A stretch of 64,000 nt of DNA from Aromatoleum toluvorans (GTDB taxonomy: Bacteria > Pseudomonadota > Gammaproteobacteria > Burkholderiales > Rhodocyclaceae). The position numbers and the translations under genes are program-made. Positions 1 through 9,015 of the stretch are shown here, in pieces; the stretch's first letter is position 1, and each line of letters starts with the position of its first letter. The notes beneath the pieces are model-generated. The model was not told where the DNA came from and made no database searches. It saw only the letters and a program-made list of their open reading frames with translations. Location of the stretch: NCBI RefSeq assembly GCF_012910905.1, contig NZ_WTVN01000012.1:52661-116660 (forward strand), written 5' to 3'.

Positions 1-79
1 GATAGTTCTCATAGAGCTCCTCGATGAACGGCGCATTGCTGCCGAACAAGTGAGAAGTTGCCTTTTTCTGAGTCGTCAT
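1..79 (-). CDS. sucA: 2-oxoglutarate dehydrogenase E1 component, N-terminal fragment
   Basis: Only the first 26 codons are inside the window; the gene continues past the left edge. The translation begins MTTQKKATSH and continues into LFGSNAPFIEELYENY, the N-terminal peptide of SucA that docks the E2 (SucB) core. SucA is the thiamine-diphosphate decarboxylase that starts conversion of 2-oxoglutarate to succinyl-CoA in the cytoplasm. The ATG is preceded by an AGGTGG ribosome site. The gene lies 148 bp downstream of gltA on the same strand, the usual betaproteobacterial order (gltA, sucA, sucB, lpd). A terminator between them suggests sucA is at least partly transcribed from its own promoter. 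Confidence 0.9.
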   Translation of the reverse strand, partial: MTTQKKATSHLFGSNAPFIEELYENY

Positions 80-146
80 TGTGATGCCACCTGTAGTCTT
101 GTTGCTCTGCTTGGGCTATTCGACGCTAAAACCCGGCGTCTCCGAA

Positions 147-181
147 CAAAAAACGGGATGGCCGCGTCGAACGACCATCCC
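147..181 (-). terminator. Rho-independent terminator after gltA
   Basis: Read on the minus strand, arms GGGATGG and CCATCCC (7 bp, perfect, 13-nt loop) are followed by GTTTTTTG. The site sits just past the gltA stop and separates it from sucA. Confidence 0.8.
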
Positions 182-227
182 GCGGAGATCACAGCCGGGA
201 TTCTCTCCCGCCCCTGGTCATCATCTC

Positions 228-1523
228 TTACGGACGCTGAGCCAGTTCCGGCACATTGCGGCGTGCCGCGCCGACGTACAGCTGACGCGGACGCCCGATC
301 TTGTATTCCGGATCGGTGATCATTTCTTCCCACTGGGTGATCCAGCCGACCGTACGGGCAAGCGCGAAGATGCAGGTGAACATCGAGGTCGGAATACCGA
401 GGGCCTTCTGCACGATGCCCGAATAGAAGTCGACGTTCGGATACAGCTTCTTCTCGACGAAATATTCGTCCTCGAGCGCGATCTTCTCGAGTTCCTTGGC
501 CAGCTTGAACAGGCGGTCGTTCTCGAGCCCCAGCTCGCCGAGCACGTCGGCGCAGACCTTGCCCATGAGCTTCGCGCGCGGGTCGAAGTTCTTGTACACG
601 CGGTGACCGAAGCCCATCAGCTTGAAGCTGTCGTTCTTGTCCTTGGCACGCTTGATGTACTCGCCGACACGCGACACGTCGCCGATTTCTTCGAGCATGT
701 TCAGGCAGGCTTCGTTCGCACCACCGTGCGCCGGGCCCCACAGGCAGGCGATGCCCGCCGAGATGCACGCGAACGGGTTGGCGCCCGACGAACCCGCGAG
801 GCGCACCGTCGAGGTCGACGCGTTCTGCTCGTGATCGGCGTGGAGCGTGAAGATGACGTCGAGCGCACGCACCAGGACCGGGTTCGGCTCGTACTTCTCG
901 CACGGCGTGCCGAACATCATGTGCATGAAGTTCGCCGTGTAATCGAGGTCGTTGCGCGGGTACATGAACGGCTGGCCCATGTTGTACTTGTACGCCATCG
1001 CCACGATCGTCGGCAACTTCGCGATCAGGCGGTTGATCGAGATGTTGCGGTGCGCAGCATCCGAGAAATCCATCGCCTCATGGTAGAACGCCGACAGCGC
1101 GCCCACCACGCCGACCATCACCGCCATCGGATGCGCATCGCGACGGAAGCCCGTGTAGAACTTCGTCATCTGATCGTGCAGCATCGTGTGGTTCTTGATC
1201 GTCGTCTCGAACTCACCCTTCTGCGTGGCGTTCGGCAGCTCGCCGTTCTTCAGCAGATAGGCGACTTCCAGGAAGTTGCACTTCTCGGCCAGTTGCTCGA
1301 TGGGATAACCGCGATACAGCAGCTCGCCCTTGTCACCGTCGATGAAGGTAATCGTGGACTTGCAGCTCGCGGTCGAAAGGAACCCGGAGTCATAGGTGAA
1401 GAGACCGGTCTTGGCACCAAGAGTACGGATGTCGATGACATCATTGCCATGGGTGCCGGTCATCACCGGGAATTCGACGGTCTTGCCATCGACGGTAAGC
1501 GTTGCGGTGCGTTCAGTGCTCAT
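228..1523 (-). CDS. gltA: Citrate synthase (type II)
   Basis: This 431-residue protein condenses acetyl-CoA and oxaloacetate to citrate, the first TCA step. Visible family motifs are [11 protein letters not shown] (active-site His), [14 protein letters not shown] (second active-site His) and NVDFYSGIV (catalytic Asp). The N-terminal part carries the extra domain of the hexameric, NADH-sensitive Gram-negative type. The reading frame is open further upstream, but the ATG at 1523 gives the normal start (MSTERTATL) and length. The gene lies 62 bp downstream of sdhE and is followed by a terminator at 147-181, so it may be the last gene of the sdh transcript or a unit of its own. Confidence 0.96.
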   Translation of the reverse strand: MSTERTATLTVDGKTVEFPVMTGTHGNDVIDIRTLGAKTGLFTYDSGFLSTASCKSTITFIDGDKGELLYRGYPIEQLAEKCNFLEVAYLLKNGELPNATQKGEFETTIKNHTMLHDQMTKFYTGFRRDAHPMAVMVGVVGALSAFYHEAMDFSDAAHRNISINRLIAKLPTIVAMAYKYNMGQPFMYPRNDLDYTANFMHMMFGTPCEKYEPNPVLVRALDVIFTLHADHEQNASTSTVRLAGSSGANPFACISAGIACLWGPAHGGANEACLNMLEEIGDVSRVGEYIKRAKDKNDSFKLMGFGHRVYKNFDPRAKLMGKVCADVLGELGLENDRLFKLAKELEKIALEDEYFVEKKLYPNVDFYSGIVQKALGIPTSMFTCIFALARTVGWITQWEEMITDPEYKIGRPRQLYVGAARRNVPELAQRP

Positions 1524-1585
1524 AGGTCGTCCCTTATGCGTGCCCGTATTAACTACTTGCTCCCTGTAATGACCGCCCTGCCGAA

Positions 1586-1822
1586 TCAACGCTGACTCAG
1601 CAGGCCGATCATCTCCTTCCAGCGATCGACCTCGCAGGGCTTGCTGCCGTTGACCATGGCCCACAGCTCATGGTCCTCGCAGCGCAGCAAATCCTCGAGG
1701 TCTGCCAGTTGACTGTCCGTGAGACGGTCAAAATCCCTTTCCAGAAAACGTGCGAAGACAAGGTCGAGCTCCAGAAGAGCCCGACGGCATTGCCAGCGCA
1801 CGCGTCCCCGGTTGATGCTCAT
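1586..1822 (-). CDS. sdhE: Succinate dehydrogenase flavinylation factor SdhE
   Basis: A 78-residue protein of the SdhE/YgfY (DUF339) family, which promotes covalent attachment of FAD to SdhA. It contains the family signature [16 protein letters not shown]; the RGxxE-type surface seen in SdhE proteins interacts with the flavoprotein. The ATG overlaps the sdhB stop in ATGA, so translation is probably coupled. The position directly after sdhB fits an assembly factor co-expressed with its substrate. The start was chosen because the much longer upstream frame runs out of phase through sdhB. Confidence 0.93.
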   Translation of the reverse strand: MSINRGRVRWQCRRALLELDLVFARFLERDFDRLTDSQLADLEDLLRCEDHELWAMVNGSKPCEVDRWKEMIGLLSQR

Positions 1823-2529
1823 ACTGCCCGGCTGACCATCATGTCCTTGATCTTGCCGATCGCGCGCGTCGGATTCAGACTCTTCGGACACACGTCGACA
1901 CAGTTCATGATGGTGTGGCAGCGGAACAGGCGATACGGGTCCTCGAGGTTGTCGAGGCGCTCGCTCGTCGCCTCGTCGCGCGTATCGGCGAGGAAGCGGT
2001 ACGCCGCGAGCAGGCCCGCCGGGCCGACGAACTTGTCCGGGTTCCACCAGAACGACGGGCAGGACGTCGAGCAGCAGGCGCACAGGATGCACTCGTAGAG
2101 CCCGTTGAGTTCTTCGCGGTCTTCCGGCGATTGCAGGCGCTCGCGCTCGGGTGCCGGCGCGTCGTTGATCAGGTACGGCTTGATCGAGTGGTACTGCTTG
2201 AAGAACTGGGTCATGTCCACGATCAGGTCGCGGATCACGGGCAGCCCGGGCAGCGGACGCAGCACGATGGGCTGCGGCAGGCTGTCGATGTCGGTGAGGC
2301 ATGCGAGACGGTTCTTGCCGTTGACGTTCATTGCGTCGGAACCGCAAACGCCTTCGCGGCAGGAACGGCGGAAAGACAGCGAATCGTCCTTCGACTTCAG
2401 GCGAACCAGCGCGTCGAGCAGCTTCTTGTCCGACGGCTCCAGTTCGAGGGTGTAGTCCTGCATGTACGGCTTGTCGTCCTTGTCCGGATCGTAGCGGTAC
2501 ATCTTCAATTGAATGGTGCGCTTGCTCAT
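1819..2529 (-). CDS. sdhB: Succinate dehydrogenase iron-sulfur subunit
   Basis: This 236-residue electron-transfer subunit of complex II carries electrons from SdhA flavin to the quinone site. Cysteines fit all three clusters: [2Fe-2S] C57-x4-C62 and C77, [4Fe-4S] C147, C150, C153 (CILCACCSTSCP), and [3Fe-4S] C204, C210, C214 (CHTIMNCVDVCP). The ATG at 2529 follows GGAG with about 10 nt spacing; a 19-codon upstream extension is not family-like. It lies 19 bp after sdhA and overlaps sdhE by 4 nt, within the sdhCDABE operon. Confidence 0.97.
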   Translation of the reverse strand: MSKRTIQLKMYRYDPDKDDKPYMQDYTLELEPSDKKLLDALVRLKSKDDSLSFRRSCREGVCGSDAMNVNGKNRLACLTDIDSLPQPIVLRPLPGLPVIRDLIVDMTQFFKQYHSIKPYLINDAPAPERERLQSPEDREELNGLYECILCACCSTSCPSFWWNPDKFVGPAGLLAAYRFLADTRDEATSERLDNLEDPYRLFRCHTIMNCVDVCPKSLNPTRAIGKIKDMMVSRAV

Positions 2530-2548
2530 TTCAGTATTTCTCCCGCGC

Positions 2549-4348
2549 TCAATAGGTGCGCTTTGCGAGCGCAATCGGGTCCACATCTTGCGACAACGGC
2601 TGCATCGTCACCGGCTTGTATTCGAGCCGGTTTCCGTCTCTGTACCACAAGGTGTGCTTGAGCCATTCATTGTCATTGCGGCCGTTCGGGAATTCCGCCG
2701 TATCCGGCGCGTCGTCGCGCACGTGGGCACCGCGGGATTCCTTCCGCGCCTCGGCCGACACCATGGTCGCCTTTGCGACTTCGATGAGGTTGTCGAGTTC
2801 GAGCGCTTCGGTGCGTGCAGTGTTCCAGACCTTCGATTTGTCCTTGATCTCGGTACGCTTCGAACGTTCGGCCACGTCGAGGATGGCGGCGACGCCTTCC
2901 TTCAGCAGCTTGTCGAAACGGAACACGCCCGCGTGCTTCTGCATCGTGCGACGCATTTCAAGGCCGACATCGAACACGCTCTCGCCATTGGTCTGCCCCT
3001 CGAGGCGTGCCAGACGCGCGAGCGAGACGTCGGCGGCGTCGGCCGGCAGCGGCTTGAGGCTGAGATTGCCGTTGCTCAGGTCCTCGACGACCGACTCGCC
3101 CGCCGACTTACCGAACACCAGCAGGTCGAGCAGAGAGTTGGTACCAAGACGATTGGCGCCGTGCACCGATGCGCAGGCACATTCGCCCGCCGCGTAGAAG
3201 CCGGTGATCGGGGCGTTCGGGTTGCCGTTCTTCGGCGCGACGACCTGACCCTTGTAGTTGGTCGGGATGCCGCCCATCTGGTAATGCGCCGTCGGCACGA
3301 CCGGGATGGGAGCCTTGATCGGATCCACCCCCGCGAACTGGATCGAGATTTCGCGGATGCCGGGCAGGCGCTTCATGATCGTTTCGGGCGACAGGTGCGT
3401 GATGTCCAGCAGCACGTGATCCTTGTCGGGCCCGCAGCCGCGTCCCTCGTTGATCTCGGTGACCATCGAACGCGAAACGACGTCGCGCGACGCGAGGTCC
3501 TTCAGGTTCGGCGCATAGCGCTCCATGAAGCGCTCGCCGGACGCGTTGCGCAGGATCCCGCCCTCACCGCGCACGCCTTCGGTGATCAGCACTCCCGCGC
3601 CGAACACGCCGGTCGGGTGGAATTGCCAGAATTCCATGTCCTCGAGCGGAACGCCGGCGCGCGCCGCCATCCCCAGACCGTCACCGGTGTTGATGAACGC
3701 ATTCGTCGAGCTGTGGAAGATACGGCCGGCGCCACCGGTCGCGAAGATCGTCGCCTTGGCATGGAAGATCGAGACTTCGCCCGTTTCCATTTCCAGCGCA
3801 GTCACGCCCAGGACGTCGCCGTCCGCGTTGCGGATCAGGTCGAGCGCCATCCACTCCACAAAGAACTGCGTATTGGCGCGAACGTTGCGCTGATACAGCG
3901 CATGCAGCATCGCGTGGCCGGTACGGTCGGCGGCGGCGCAGGATCGCGAAACGGGCGACTTGCCGTAGTTCTGCGAGTGGCCGCCGAACGGACGCTGATA
4001 GATCTTGCCGTTGTCGGTGCGGTCGAACGGCATGCCGTAATGCTCGAGTTCGACGACGACCTCGTTCGCCTTGCGGCACATGAATTCGATGGCATCCTGG
4101 TCGCCCAGCCAGTCCGACCCCTTCACGGTGTCGTACATGTGCCAGTGCCAGTTGTCCTCGGTGGAGTTCCCGAGCGACGCCGCGACGCCGCCCTGGGCTG
4201 CCACGGTGTGCGAACGGGTCGGAAACACCTTGGTCAGCACGGCAGTTTTCAGGCCGGCTTCGGAAAGTTGCAGGGCCGCACGCAGGCCGGCACCGCCGGC
4301 ACCAACGATAACTGCGTCAAAAGTACGCTTAGCGACAGTCACGCTCAC
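2549..4348 (-). CDS. sdhA: Succinate dehydrogenase flavoprotein subunit
   Basis: This subunit of about 599 residues oxidises succinate to fumarate with covalent FAD. The Rossmann motif [11 protein letters not shown] lies near the N-terminus, and [13 protein letters not shown] contains the His that binds FAD. Start choice: no ATG exists before the dinucleotide motif. A GTG at 4348 overlaps the sdhD stop (GTGA), and a second GTG at 4342 has GGAGG eight bases upstream; a TTG at 4357 is also possible. I list 4348, and the true start may be 4342. It sits between sdhD and sdhB in the operon. Confidence 0.95.
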   Translation of the reverse strand: MSVTVAKRTFDAVIVGAGGAGLRAALQLSEAGLKTAVLTKVFPTRSHTVAAQGGVAASLGNSTEDNWHWHMYDTVKGSDWLGDQDAIEFMCRKANEVVVELEHYGMPFDRTDNGKIYQRPFGGHSQNYGKSPVSRSCAAADRTGHAMLHALYQRNVRANTQFFVEWMALDLIRNADGDVLGVTALEMETGEVSIFHAKATIFATGGAGRIFHSSTNAFINTGDGLGMAARAGVPLEDMEFWQFHPTGVFGAGVLITEGVRGEGGILRNASGERFMERYAPNLKDLASRDVVSRSMVTEINEGRGCGPDKDHVLLDITHLSPETIMKRLPGIREISIQFAGVDPIKAPIPVVPTAHYQMGGIPTNYKGQVVAPKNGNPNAPITGFYAAGECACASVHGANRLGTNSLLDLLVFGKSAGESVVEDLSNGNLSLKPLPADAADVSLARLARLEGQTNGESVFDVGLEMRRTMQKHAGVFRFDKLLKEGVAAILDVAERSKRTEIKDKSKVWNTARTEALELDNLIEVAKATMVSAEARKESRGAHVRDDAPDTAEFPNGRNDNEWLKHTLWYRDGNRLEYKPVTMQPLSQDVDPIALAKRTY

Positions 4349-4692
4349 AGCCTCCAAAGAATCTGGGCAGCCCAGCCGGCATAGCCGACGAGCAGGAAGA
4401 TCGTTACAAGATGCAGAGTCAGGCGGACGCCGACCGGCTTGATGTAATCCATGAAGATGTCACGCACCCCGATCCAGGCGTGATAGAACAGCGCGAGGAA
4501 GAAGAGGAAGGCAAAGAAGCGGACGAGACTGTTGCGGAACAGACCGGACCAGGTCTGATAGGTCATCTCCGGCAGGCCCAAGGCAGCCGCAGCGAACAGG
4601 ACGGTGAAGATCACCATGAACAGGGCAGTCGCACGCTGCGCGATCCAGTCGCGCAAACCATAGTGAGCGCCCACGACAATACGCTTTACCAT
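4345..4692 (-). CDS. sdhD: Succinate dehydrogenase membrane anchor subunit D
   Basis: A 115-residue inner-membrane protein with three hydrophobic helices (about residues 20-40, 58-78, 92-112). Together with SdhC it binds haem b and ubiquinone and anchors SdhAB to the membrane. The sequence [18 protein letters not shown] matches the conserved haem-proximal segment of proteobacterial SdhD. It overlaps the end of sdhC by 7 nt and its stop overlaps the proposed GTG of sdhA, both signs of tight coupling. Confidence 0.93.
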   Translation of the reverse strand: MVKRIVVGAHYGLRDWIAQRATALFMVIFTVLFAAAALGLPEMTYQTWSGLFRNSLVRFFAFLFFLALFYHAWIGVRDIFMDYIKPVGVRLTLHLVTIFLLVGYAGWAAQILWRL

Positions 4693-5075
4693 AGCTTCAC
4701 CCCAATGATCACGGTCAGCGCGATGCTGACGACCAGCACGATGCGCGAGCTGTTACGGGCCGACTGCAGGTCGATGCCCTTGTGAAGATCGAGCAGAAGG
4801 AAACGGATGCCGGCGCAGAAGTGATGCATGTAGGCCCAAAGCAGCCCCAGCAGGAGAAGCTTGACGAGAGGATTCCCGACAACGCTCTTGTATGTCGCGA
4901 ACGATTCCGGCGATCCGAGGCTGCGATCCAGCAGATACAGCAGGAACGGCAACATCAGGAACAGCCCCGCCCCGCTGACCCGATGGAGAATGGAAACAAA
5001 ACCCGGCAACGGGAGCCGGATTTCGTGCAGCGCCAGGAATTTGGGTCGCTGCTTGCGCGCTATGGCTTCTGACAT
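4686..5075 (-). CDS. sdhC: Succinate dehydrogenase cytochrome b556 subunit C
   Basis: This 129-residue first gene of sdhCDABE encodes the cytochrome b subunit. Motifs are RPKFLALHEIRLPLPGFVSILHR (quinone-site Ser and Arg region; HRVSGAG) and HHFCAGIRFLLLD, with the haem-ligand His in the second helix. Three transmembrane helices are apparent. A TATAAT hexamer lies about 65 bp upstream of the ATG. The gene is convergent with nothing; gntR sits upstream on the same strand and ends at 5179. Confidence 0.94.
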   Translation of the reverse strand: MSEAIARKQRPKFLALHEIRLPLPGFVSILHRVSGAGLFLMLPFLLYLLDRSLGSPESFATYKSVVGNPLVKLLLLGLLWAYMHHFCAGIRFLLLDLHKGIDLQSARNSSRIVLVVSIALTVIIGVKLW

Positions 5076-5140
5076 ATTGTTTTACCCCTAGATGAGCGAC
5101 GGTTGCCCGCCGCGGTTCTCCCAACTTGTAAAGCGCGAGA

Positions 5141-5146
5141 ATTATA
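5141..5146 (-). promoter_or_regulatory. Candidate -10 box of the sdh operon
   Basis: TATAAT on the minus strand inside the 103-bp gap between gntR and sdhC. No good -35 hexamer is visible at 16-18 bp, so it may need an activator. It would give a leader of about 58 nt. Confidence 0.45.
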
Positions 5147-5178
5147 TACGCGGAAACCCCTACATCCCGCTTGCCAAT

Positions 5179-5907
5179 TCAGTTCAGCTCGTTCAGATAG
5201 AAATGCTCGGCCGTGGAATACAGCCCTCGCCTCCACTCCACCGGCCTGTCTCCGTACGTATAGGTGACGCGCTCCACGGACAGGAGCGGCGTCCCCTCCG
5301 CCACGCGCAGGGCCTCTGCCGTCGATCGATCGGCACCCACGGCCCGTATCCGCTCCTGCGCCCGAATCATGCGCAGACCGAAGCGCGCTTCGAACAGGCT
5401 GTAAAGCGAGCCGTTCCAGCTCTGCAGCACTTCGAGCGTCAAACCCTGAAATATCTCGCCCGGCAAATAGATCTCGTCGATCACGACGGGCTTCTGCGCA
5501 AACCTGAGCAGACGTCGCACGATGATGATCGGCTCACCCTGCTCGATGCCCAGCATCCGTGACGCTTCCTGGCCGGCCCGGGCGCGCCAGCAATCCATCG
5601 GCACACTTTGCGGATGCGCAAGGTCGCCATCCATAGGAACGAGCCGCAGGAAGCGGAACAAGGCGCGCGGGTCGTTGTGCGATGCGACGAACGTCCCTTT
5701 CCCCTGCTTGCGCACGAGAAGATTCTCGGCGGCCATCTCGTCGATCGCCTTGCGGACGGTACCCTGCGAGACGCTGAACCGCGACGCGAGCTCCTGTTCG
5801 CTCGGAATCACCTGACCGGGGCGCCATTCACCCGATTCAAGTGCCTGAAGAATCAGGCTCTTGATCTGCCGGTACAGCGGACTGAAGGTTGGGGATTCCT
5901 GTGCCAT
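5179..5907 (-). CDS. GntR-family (HutC/UTRA) transcriptional regulator
   Basis: This 242-residue protein has an N-terminal winged helix (about residues 10-75; PSEQELASRFSVSQGTVRKAI is the recognition region) and a C-terminal UTRA ligand domain (about 95-235), placing it in the HutC subfamily of GntR. These regulators bind two-fold symmetric sites and respond to small acids, sugars or histidine derivatives. It stands between sdh and mdh, divergent from mdh, and a perfect 16-bp palindrome lies 48 bp before its start. That makes a TCA-cycle regulator that also controls itself the simplest reading. The ligand is unknown. Confidence 0.88.
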   Translation of the reverse strand: MAQESPTFSPLYRQIKSLILQALESGEWRPGQVIPSEQELASRFSVSQGTVRKAIDEMAAENLLVRKQGKGTFVASHNDPRALFRFLRLVPMDGDLAHPQSVPMDCWRARAGQEASRMLGIEQGEPIIIVRRLLRFAQKPVVIDEIYLPGEIFQGLTLEVLQSWNGSLYSLFEARFGLRMIRAQERIRAVGADRSTAEALRVAEGTPLLSVERVTYTYGDRPVEWRRGLYSTAEHFYLNELN

Positions 5908-5954
5908 GGGCGCATTTCATCATAAAAATTTTCCAGCGTCCATTATCAGTCTAA

Positions 5955-5970
5955 TGTCTTATATAAGACA
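5955..5970. promoter_or_regulatory. Perfect 16-bp palindrome, likely GntR operator
   Basis: TGTCTTATATAAGACA is its own reverse complement. It lies between the divergent gntR and mdh starts, 12 bp before the mdh -35 box. Its GT...AC edges resemble HutC-type GntR operators (inference). Confidence 0.7.
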
Positions 5971-5981
5971 AGTGACATTCA

Positions 5982-6010
5982 TTGACACACAACCGACTTG
6001 CTTCTACCAT
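5982..6010 (+). promoter_or_regulatory. Sigma-70 promoter of mdh
   Basis: TTGACA (5982-5987), a 17-bp spacer and TACCAT (6005-6010). The predicted start near 6017 gives a leader of about 110 nt before the mdh ATG. Confidence 0.6.
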
Positions 6011-6125
6011 CGCTTCGCCCCGGAATCCGGTTTCCGGTTACCCAGAATCGAACGCCAAGCAGCAATCGCGGGCGCACGATCTACAATCAATACCGTCTTC
6101 AATTCGCTTTAGAGGGAGTACTCAG

Positions 6126-7115
6126 ATGAGCAAAGCCCCCGTCCGTGTCGCCGTCACCGGCGCCGCAGGCCAGATCGGTTACAGTCTGCTGTTCCGCATC
6201 GCCAGCGGCGAAATGCTGGGCAAAGATCAGCCCGTGATCCTGCAATTGCTCGATCTGCCGCAAGCACAGAAGGCGGTCAAGGGCGTGATGATGGAGCTGG
6301 AAGACTGCGCCTTCCCGCTGCTCGCCGGCATGGTCGCGACCGACGATCCGAATGTCGCGTTCAAGGACGCCGATTATTGCCTGCTCGTCGGTGCCCGCCC
6401 GCGCGGCCCCGGCATGGAGCGTGCGGACCTGCTGCAGGCCAACGGCGCGATCTTCACGGTGCAGGGCAAGGCCATCGCCGAGAACGCCAAGGAGGGCGTC
6501 AAGGTTCTGGTCGTCGGCAACCCCTGCAACACCAACGCCTACATCGCCGCCGCCGCCGCGAAGAAGGTCGGCCGCACCAACCCGAACAACTACCACGGCA
6601 TGCTGCGCCTGGACCACAACCGCGCCCTGTCGCAACTCGCTGCCAGGACCGGCCGTTCGGTCTCGAGCCTCAAGAAGATGGTTGTGTGGGGTAACCACTC
6701 GCCCTCGATGTACGCCGACTACCGCTTCTGCACCTCGAACGGCGACTCGGTGAAGGCGCTCGTCAACGACCACGCCTGGAACAACGACGTGTTCCTGCCG
6801 ACCGTCGGCAAGCGCGGCGCGGCCATCATCGATGCGCGCGGTCTCTCGTCCGCTGCCTCGGCCGCAAACGCAGCGATCGACCACATGCACGACTGGGCGC
6901 TCGGTTCGGACGACTGGGTCACCATGGGCGTTCCGTCGGACGGCTCCTATGGCATTCCCAAGGACGTCGTCTTCGGCTTCCCCTGCGAATGCAAGAACGG
7001 CGAATTCAAGATCATCCAGGGTCTCGAAATCGACGAATATTCGCGCGAAAAGATCAACAAGACCCTCGCCGAGCTCGAGGACGAGCGCGCCGCAGTTGCC
7101 GACATGCTGAAGTAA
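6126..7115 (+). CDS. mdh: Malate dehydrogenase
   Basis: This 329-residue NAD-dependent enzyme oxidises malate to oxaloacetate, supplying citrate synthase. It shows the dinucleotide loop [11 protein letters not shown] at the N-terminus, the substrate-binding segment containing [21 protein letters not shown] with the catalytic Asp, and [12 protein letters not shown] with the catalytic His. This is the longer malate dehydrogenase type common in beta-proteobacteria. The ATG at 6126 has GAGGGAG upstream; an upstream open extension of 48 codons spans the promoter and was rejected. A strong terminator follows. Confidence 0.97.
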   Translation: MSKAPVRVAVTGAAGQIGYSLLFRIASGEMLGKDQPVILQLLDLPQAQKAVKGVMMELEDCAFPLLAGMVATDDPNVAFKDADYCLLVGARPRGPGMERADLLQANGAIFTVQGKAIAENAKEGVKVLVVGNPCNTNAYIAAAAAKKVGRTNPNNYHGMLRLDHNRALSQLAARTGRSVSSLKKMVVWGNHSPSMYADYRFCTSNGDSVKALVNDHAWNNDVFLPTVGKRGAAIIDARGLSSAASAANAAIDHMHDWALGSDDWVTMGVPSDGSYGIPKDVVFGFPCECKNGEFKIIQGLEIDEYSREKINKTLAELEDERAAVADMLK

Positions 7116-7141
7116 ATCGGCTGCCGCAACATCGCACCGAG

Positions 7142-7171
7142 AGCCGCGGCGAAGCGCCGCGGCTTTTTTTT
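7142..7171 (+). terminator. Rho-independent terminator after mdh
   Basis: Arms AGCCGCGGC (7142-7150) and GCCGCGGCT (7156-7164), perfect over 9 bp, are followed by a run of eight T. Confidence 0.92.
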
Positions 7172-7223
7172 GCCTGTGGATTTCCGCAAAATCAGTCCAT
7201 CACGACGCACCGTGGATAACCGA

Positions 7224-8207
7224 ATGAAACATCCTGCCGAAGTTCTTTTTGCCGGCGAAAAGCCGTTTCCGGTCCTGCCCGCCGTGGATCACTACGCCGG
7301 CTCGGAAAAGCTGATGCGGAAGGCTCTCCAGCTTCAGCAGGAGCTCGGACCCATCTTCGACCTCACCTGCGACTGCGAAGACGGCGCCCACGCGGGCGCC
7401 GAAGCGGAGCATGCGGCCATGGCGGCGGAGATCATCCTCTCCGCCGACAACCATTTCGGACGCGTCGGAGCCCGCATCCACGACATCACGCACCCCCATT
7501 GGCGCAAGGATCTCGAGATCCTCGTCGGAAACGCCGGGCGCCGGCTTGCCTTCGTGACCCTGCCGAAAGTGCGTACCGCAGCGGATGTCGCCGCCCAGAT
7601 CGACGCGCTGCGGGCCGTCGAGCAGGCCCACGGACTTGCAACGCAAATCCCCGTGCACGTGTTGATCGAAACGCACGGAGCCCTTCGCGAGGCATGGGAG
7701 ATCGCAGCGCTGGAGAGCGTCGAATCCCTCGATTTCGGCCTGATGGATTTTGTTTCAGGGCACCATGGAGCCATTCCCGGAAGCGCGATGACAAGCCCCG
7801 GACAGTTCACGCACCCCTTGATCGTTCGCGCCAAGGCGGAGATTGCCGCGGCGGCGCTGGGCAACGGCGTTGTGCCGTCCCACAACGTCACGACCGAACT
7901 CAAGGACGTCGCGTTCATCGGCAGTGACGCCGAACGCGCCCGCCGCGAATTCGGCTACTTGCGCATGTGGAGCATCCACCCCAACCAGATTCTCCCCATC
8001 GTCGAGGCAATGCGCCCGGATTTCTCCGAGGTGGAGGCTGCCGTGGAAATTCTTGTCAACGCGCAGGACGTTGGCTGGGGGCCCACGCAGCACCGCGGCA
8101 AACTCCACGATCGGGCGTCTTACCGGTACTACTGGGAGCTGCTCTCACGCGCCAAGGCGACGGGCATGGCGATTGGCGACGAGGCGGAACGGCGCTTCTT
8201 TTCCTGA
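7224..8207 (+). CDS. HpcH/HpaI-type CoA ester lyase (citrate lyase beta-like)
   Basis: A 327-residue TIM-barrel lyase of the CitE/malyl-CoA lyase family, which cleaves or forms 3-hydroxyacyl-CoA esters such as malyl-CoA or citramalyl-CoA with Mg. Visible motifs are LTCDCEDGAHAGAEAEH (metal-binding acid), HVLIETHGALREAWEI and FGLMDFVSGHHGAIPGSAM. The ATG at 7224 gives the family N-terminus MKHPAEVLFAGEKPFPVLPA; an 18-codon upstream extension overlaps the mdh terminator. The substrate cannot be fixed from sequence. It follows mdh, but the terminator suggests it is a separate unit. Confidence 0.85.
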   Translation: MKHPAEVLFAGEKPFPVLPAVDHYAGSEKLMRKALQLQQELGPIFDLTCDCEDGAHAGAEAEHAAMAAEIILSADNHFGRVGARIHDITHPHWRKDLEILVGNAGRRLAFVTLPKVRTAADVAAQIDALRAVEQAHGLATQIPVHVLIETHGALREAWEIAALESVESLDFGLMDFVSGHHGAIPGSAMTSPGQFTHPLIVRAKAEIAAAALGNGVVPSHNVTTELKDVAFIGSDAERARREFGYLRMWSIHPNQILPIVEAMRPDFSEVEAAVEILVNAQDVGWGPTQHRGKLHDRASYRYYWELLSRAKATGMAIGDEAERRFFS

Positions 8208-8409
8208 AGCGCGACGGGCGCTACCTGCAGACGCAATACGACGTTCCATCCGAAGGGGGAGTGATCTTCAGGCGCTCCCGTAGCCCGACATGCGGTGGCT
8301 TGCGACGCCGACAAGAACGCTTGCGCGCGGCCGGGAGCACTGCGACGCGCCGTCTCCCCTCAGCGACTTCCCGCGCACCCCGCGCGCGAGCGCGGCACGC
8401 GATGAAGCA

Positions 8410-8679
8410 TCAACGCCGGCGCTGATGCTGAGGGCCCGGCCGGGGCGCATCAAGCCGCTCTTCCTTGTGGCGAAAGCTGATGCGGGCCTTCGTAAGATCA
8501 TACGGGGAGAGTTCCACGCTCACCCGGTCGCCAGCAAGGATGCGAATGCGGTGTTTGCGCATCTTGCCCGACGCGTACGCCTGAACCTCGACCCCATTTT
8601 CCAGCGTCACCCTGAAGCGCGTGTCTGGCAGCACTTCATTCACAACGCCTTCCATTTCCAGCAGTTCTTCCTTCGCCAT
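8410..8679 (-). CDS. infA: Translation initiation factor IF-1, C-terminally extended paralogue
   Basis: An 89-residue OB-fold protein. Residues 1-72 match IF-1 ([51 protein letters not shown]). It binds the ribosomal A site during initiation. It is longer than the usual 72 residues, with a basic tail ([16 protein letters not shown]) typical of the extra IF-1 copies of betaproteobacteria. The start at 8679 is the canonical MAKEE. It is isolated between the lyase and the cyclase genes, with a long upstream region. Confidence 0.92.
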   Translation of the reverse strand: MAKEELLEMEGVVNEVLPDTRFRVTLENGVEVQAYASGKMRKHRIRILAGDRVSVELSPYDLTKARISFRHKEERLDAPRPGPQHQRRR

Positions 8680-9015
8680 TTCGACTCCTTCAAAACAACC
8701 AATAACCGCGTCGACCTCATGGAGGCTCCATCGGCAAGACTGCAAGGTGGGGCCACGCCCGGCACACGACGACCATCGGGGCGAACCGGACCAATCCAGG
8801 CGGACGGAAATCTACGAGGCAGTGACGGGCGATGGCGTCTCGACTGAGACGCCAGGGATGACCGGGACAACCGGCAGAGAACCGGCCGGAATGACTGCCC
8901 GGCCATGAACTTCAGCATTACATTGTACCGGAAGGCACCACCGCCCCCCAAATCCGGGAGCCTCGTATGCGAATATGCGTCCAGTCCACCGGCTTTCTTT
9001 CTTTATAATGGCGCG
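8680..9015. other. 336-bp divergent intergenic region between infA and the cyclase gene
   Basis: No gene was accepted here. On the minus strand TTGGGG (8951-8946), 18 bp and TACAAT (8927-8922) could form the infA promoter, giving a leader of about 235 nt. A perfect 9-bp hairpin TGGCGTCTC-GACT-GAGACGCCA lies at 8833-8854 within that leader. On the plus strand TATAAT at 9004-9009 is 6 bp from the cyclase ATG. Short out-of-frame ORFs overlap the real genes and look spurious. Confidence 0.5.
9004..9009 (+). promoter_or_regulatory. -10 box six bases before the cyclase ATG
   Basis: TATAAT followed by GGCGCG and ATG. A start site at the usual distance would fall on the A of the ATG, giving a leaderless mRNA; no ribosome-binding site is visible. 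The -35 region is weak. Confidence 0.5.

Noticed and set aside
2513..4384. 623-codon plus-strand frame antisense to sdhA
   Set aside because: Shadow of sdhA; composition not protein-like.
8640..8951. 103-codon minus-strand ORF in the infA leader
   Set aside because: Out of frame with infA, overlaps its start, no recognisable features.
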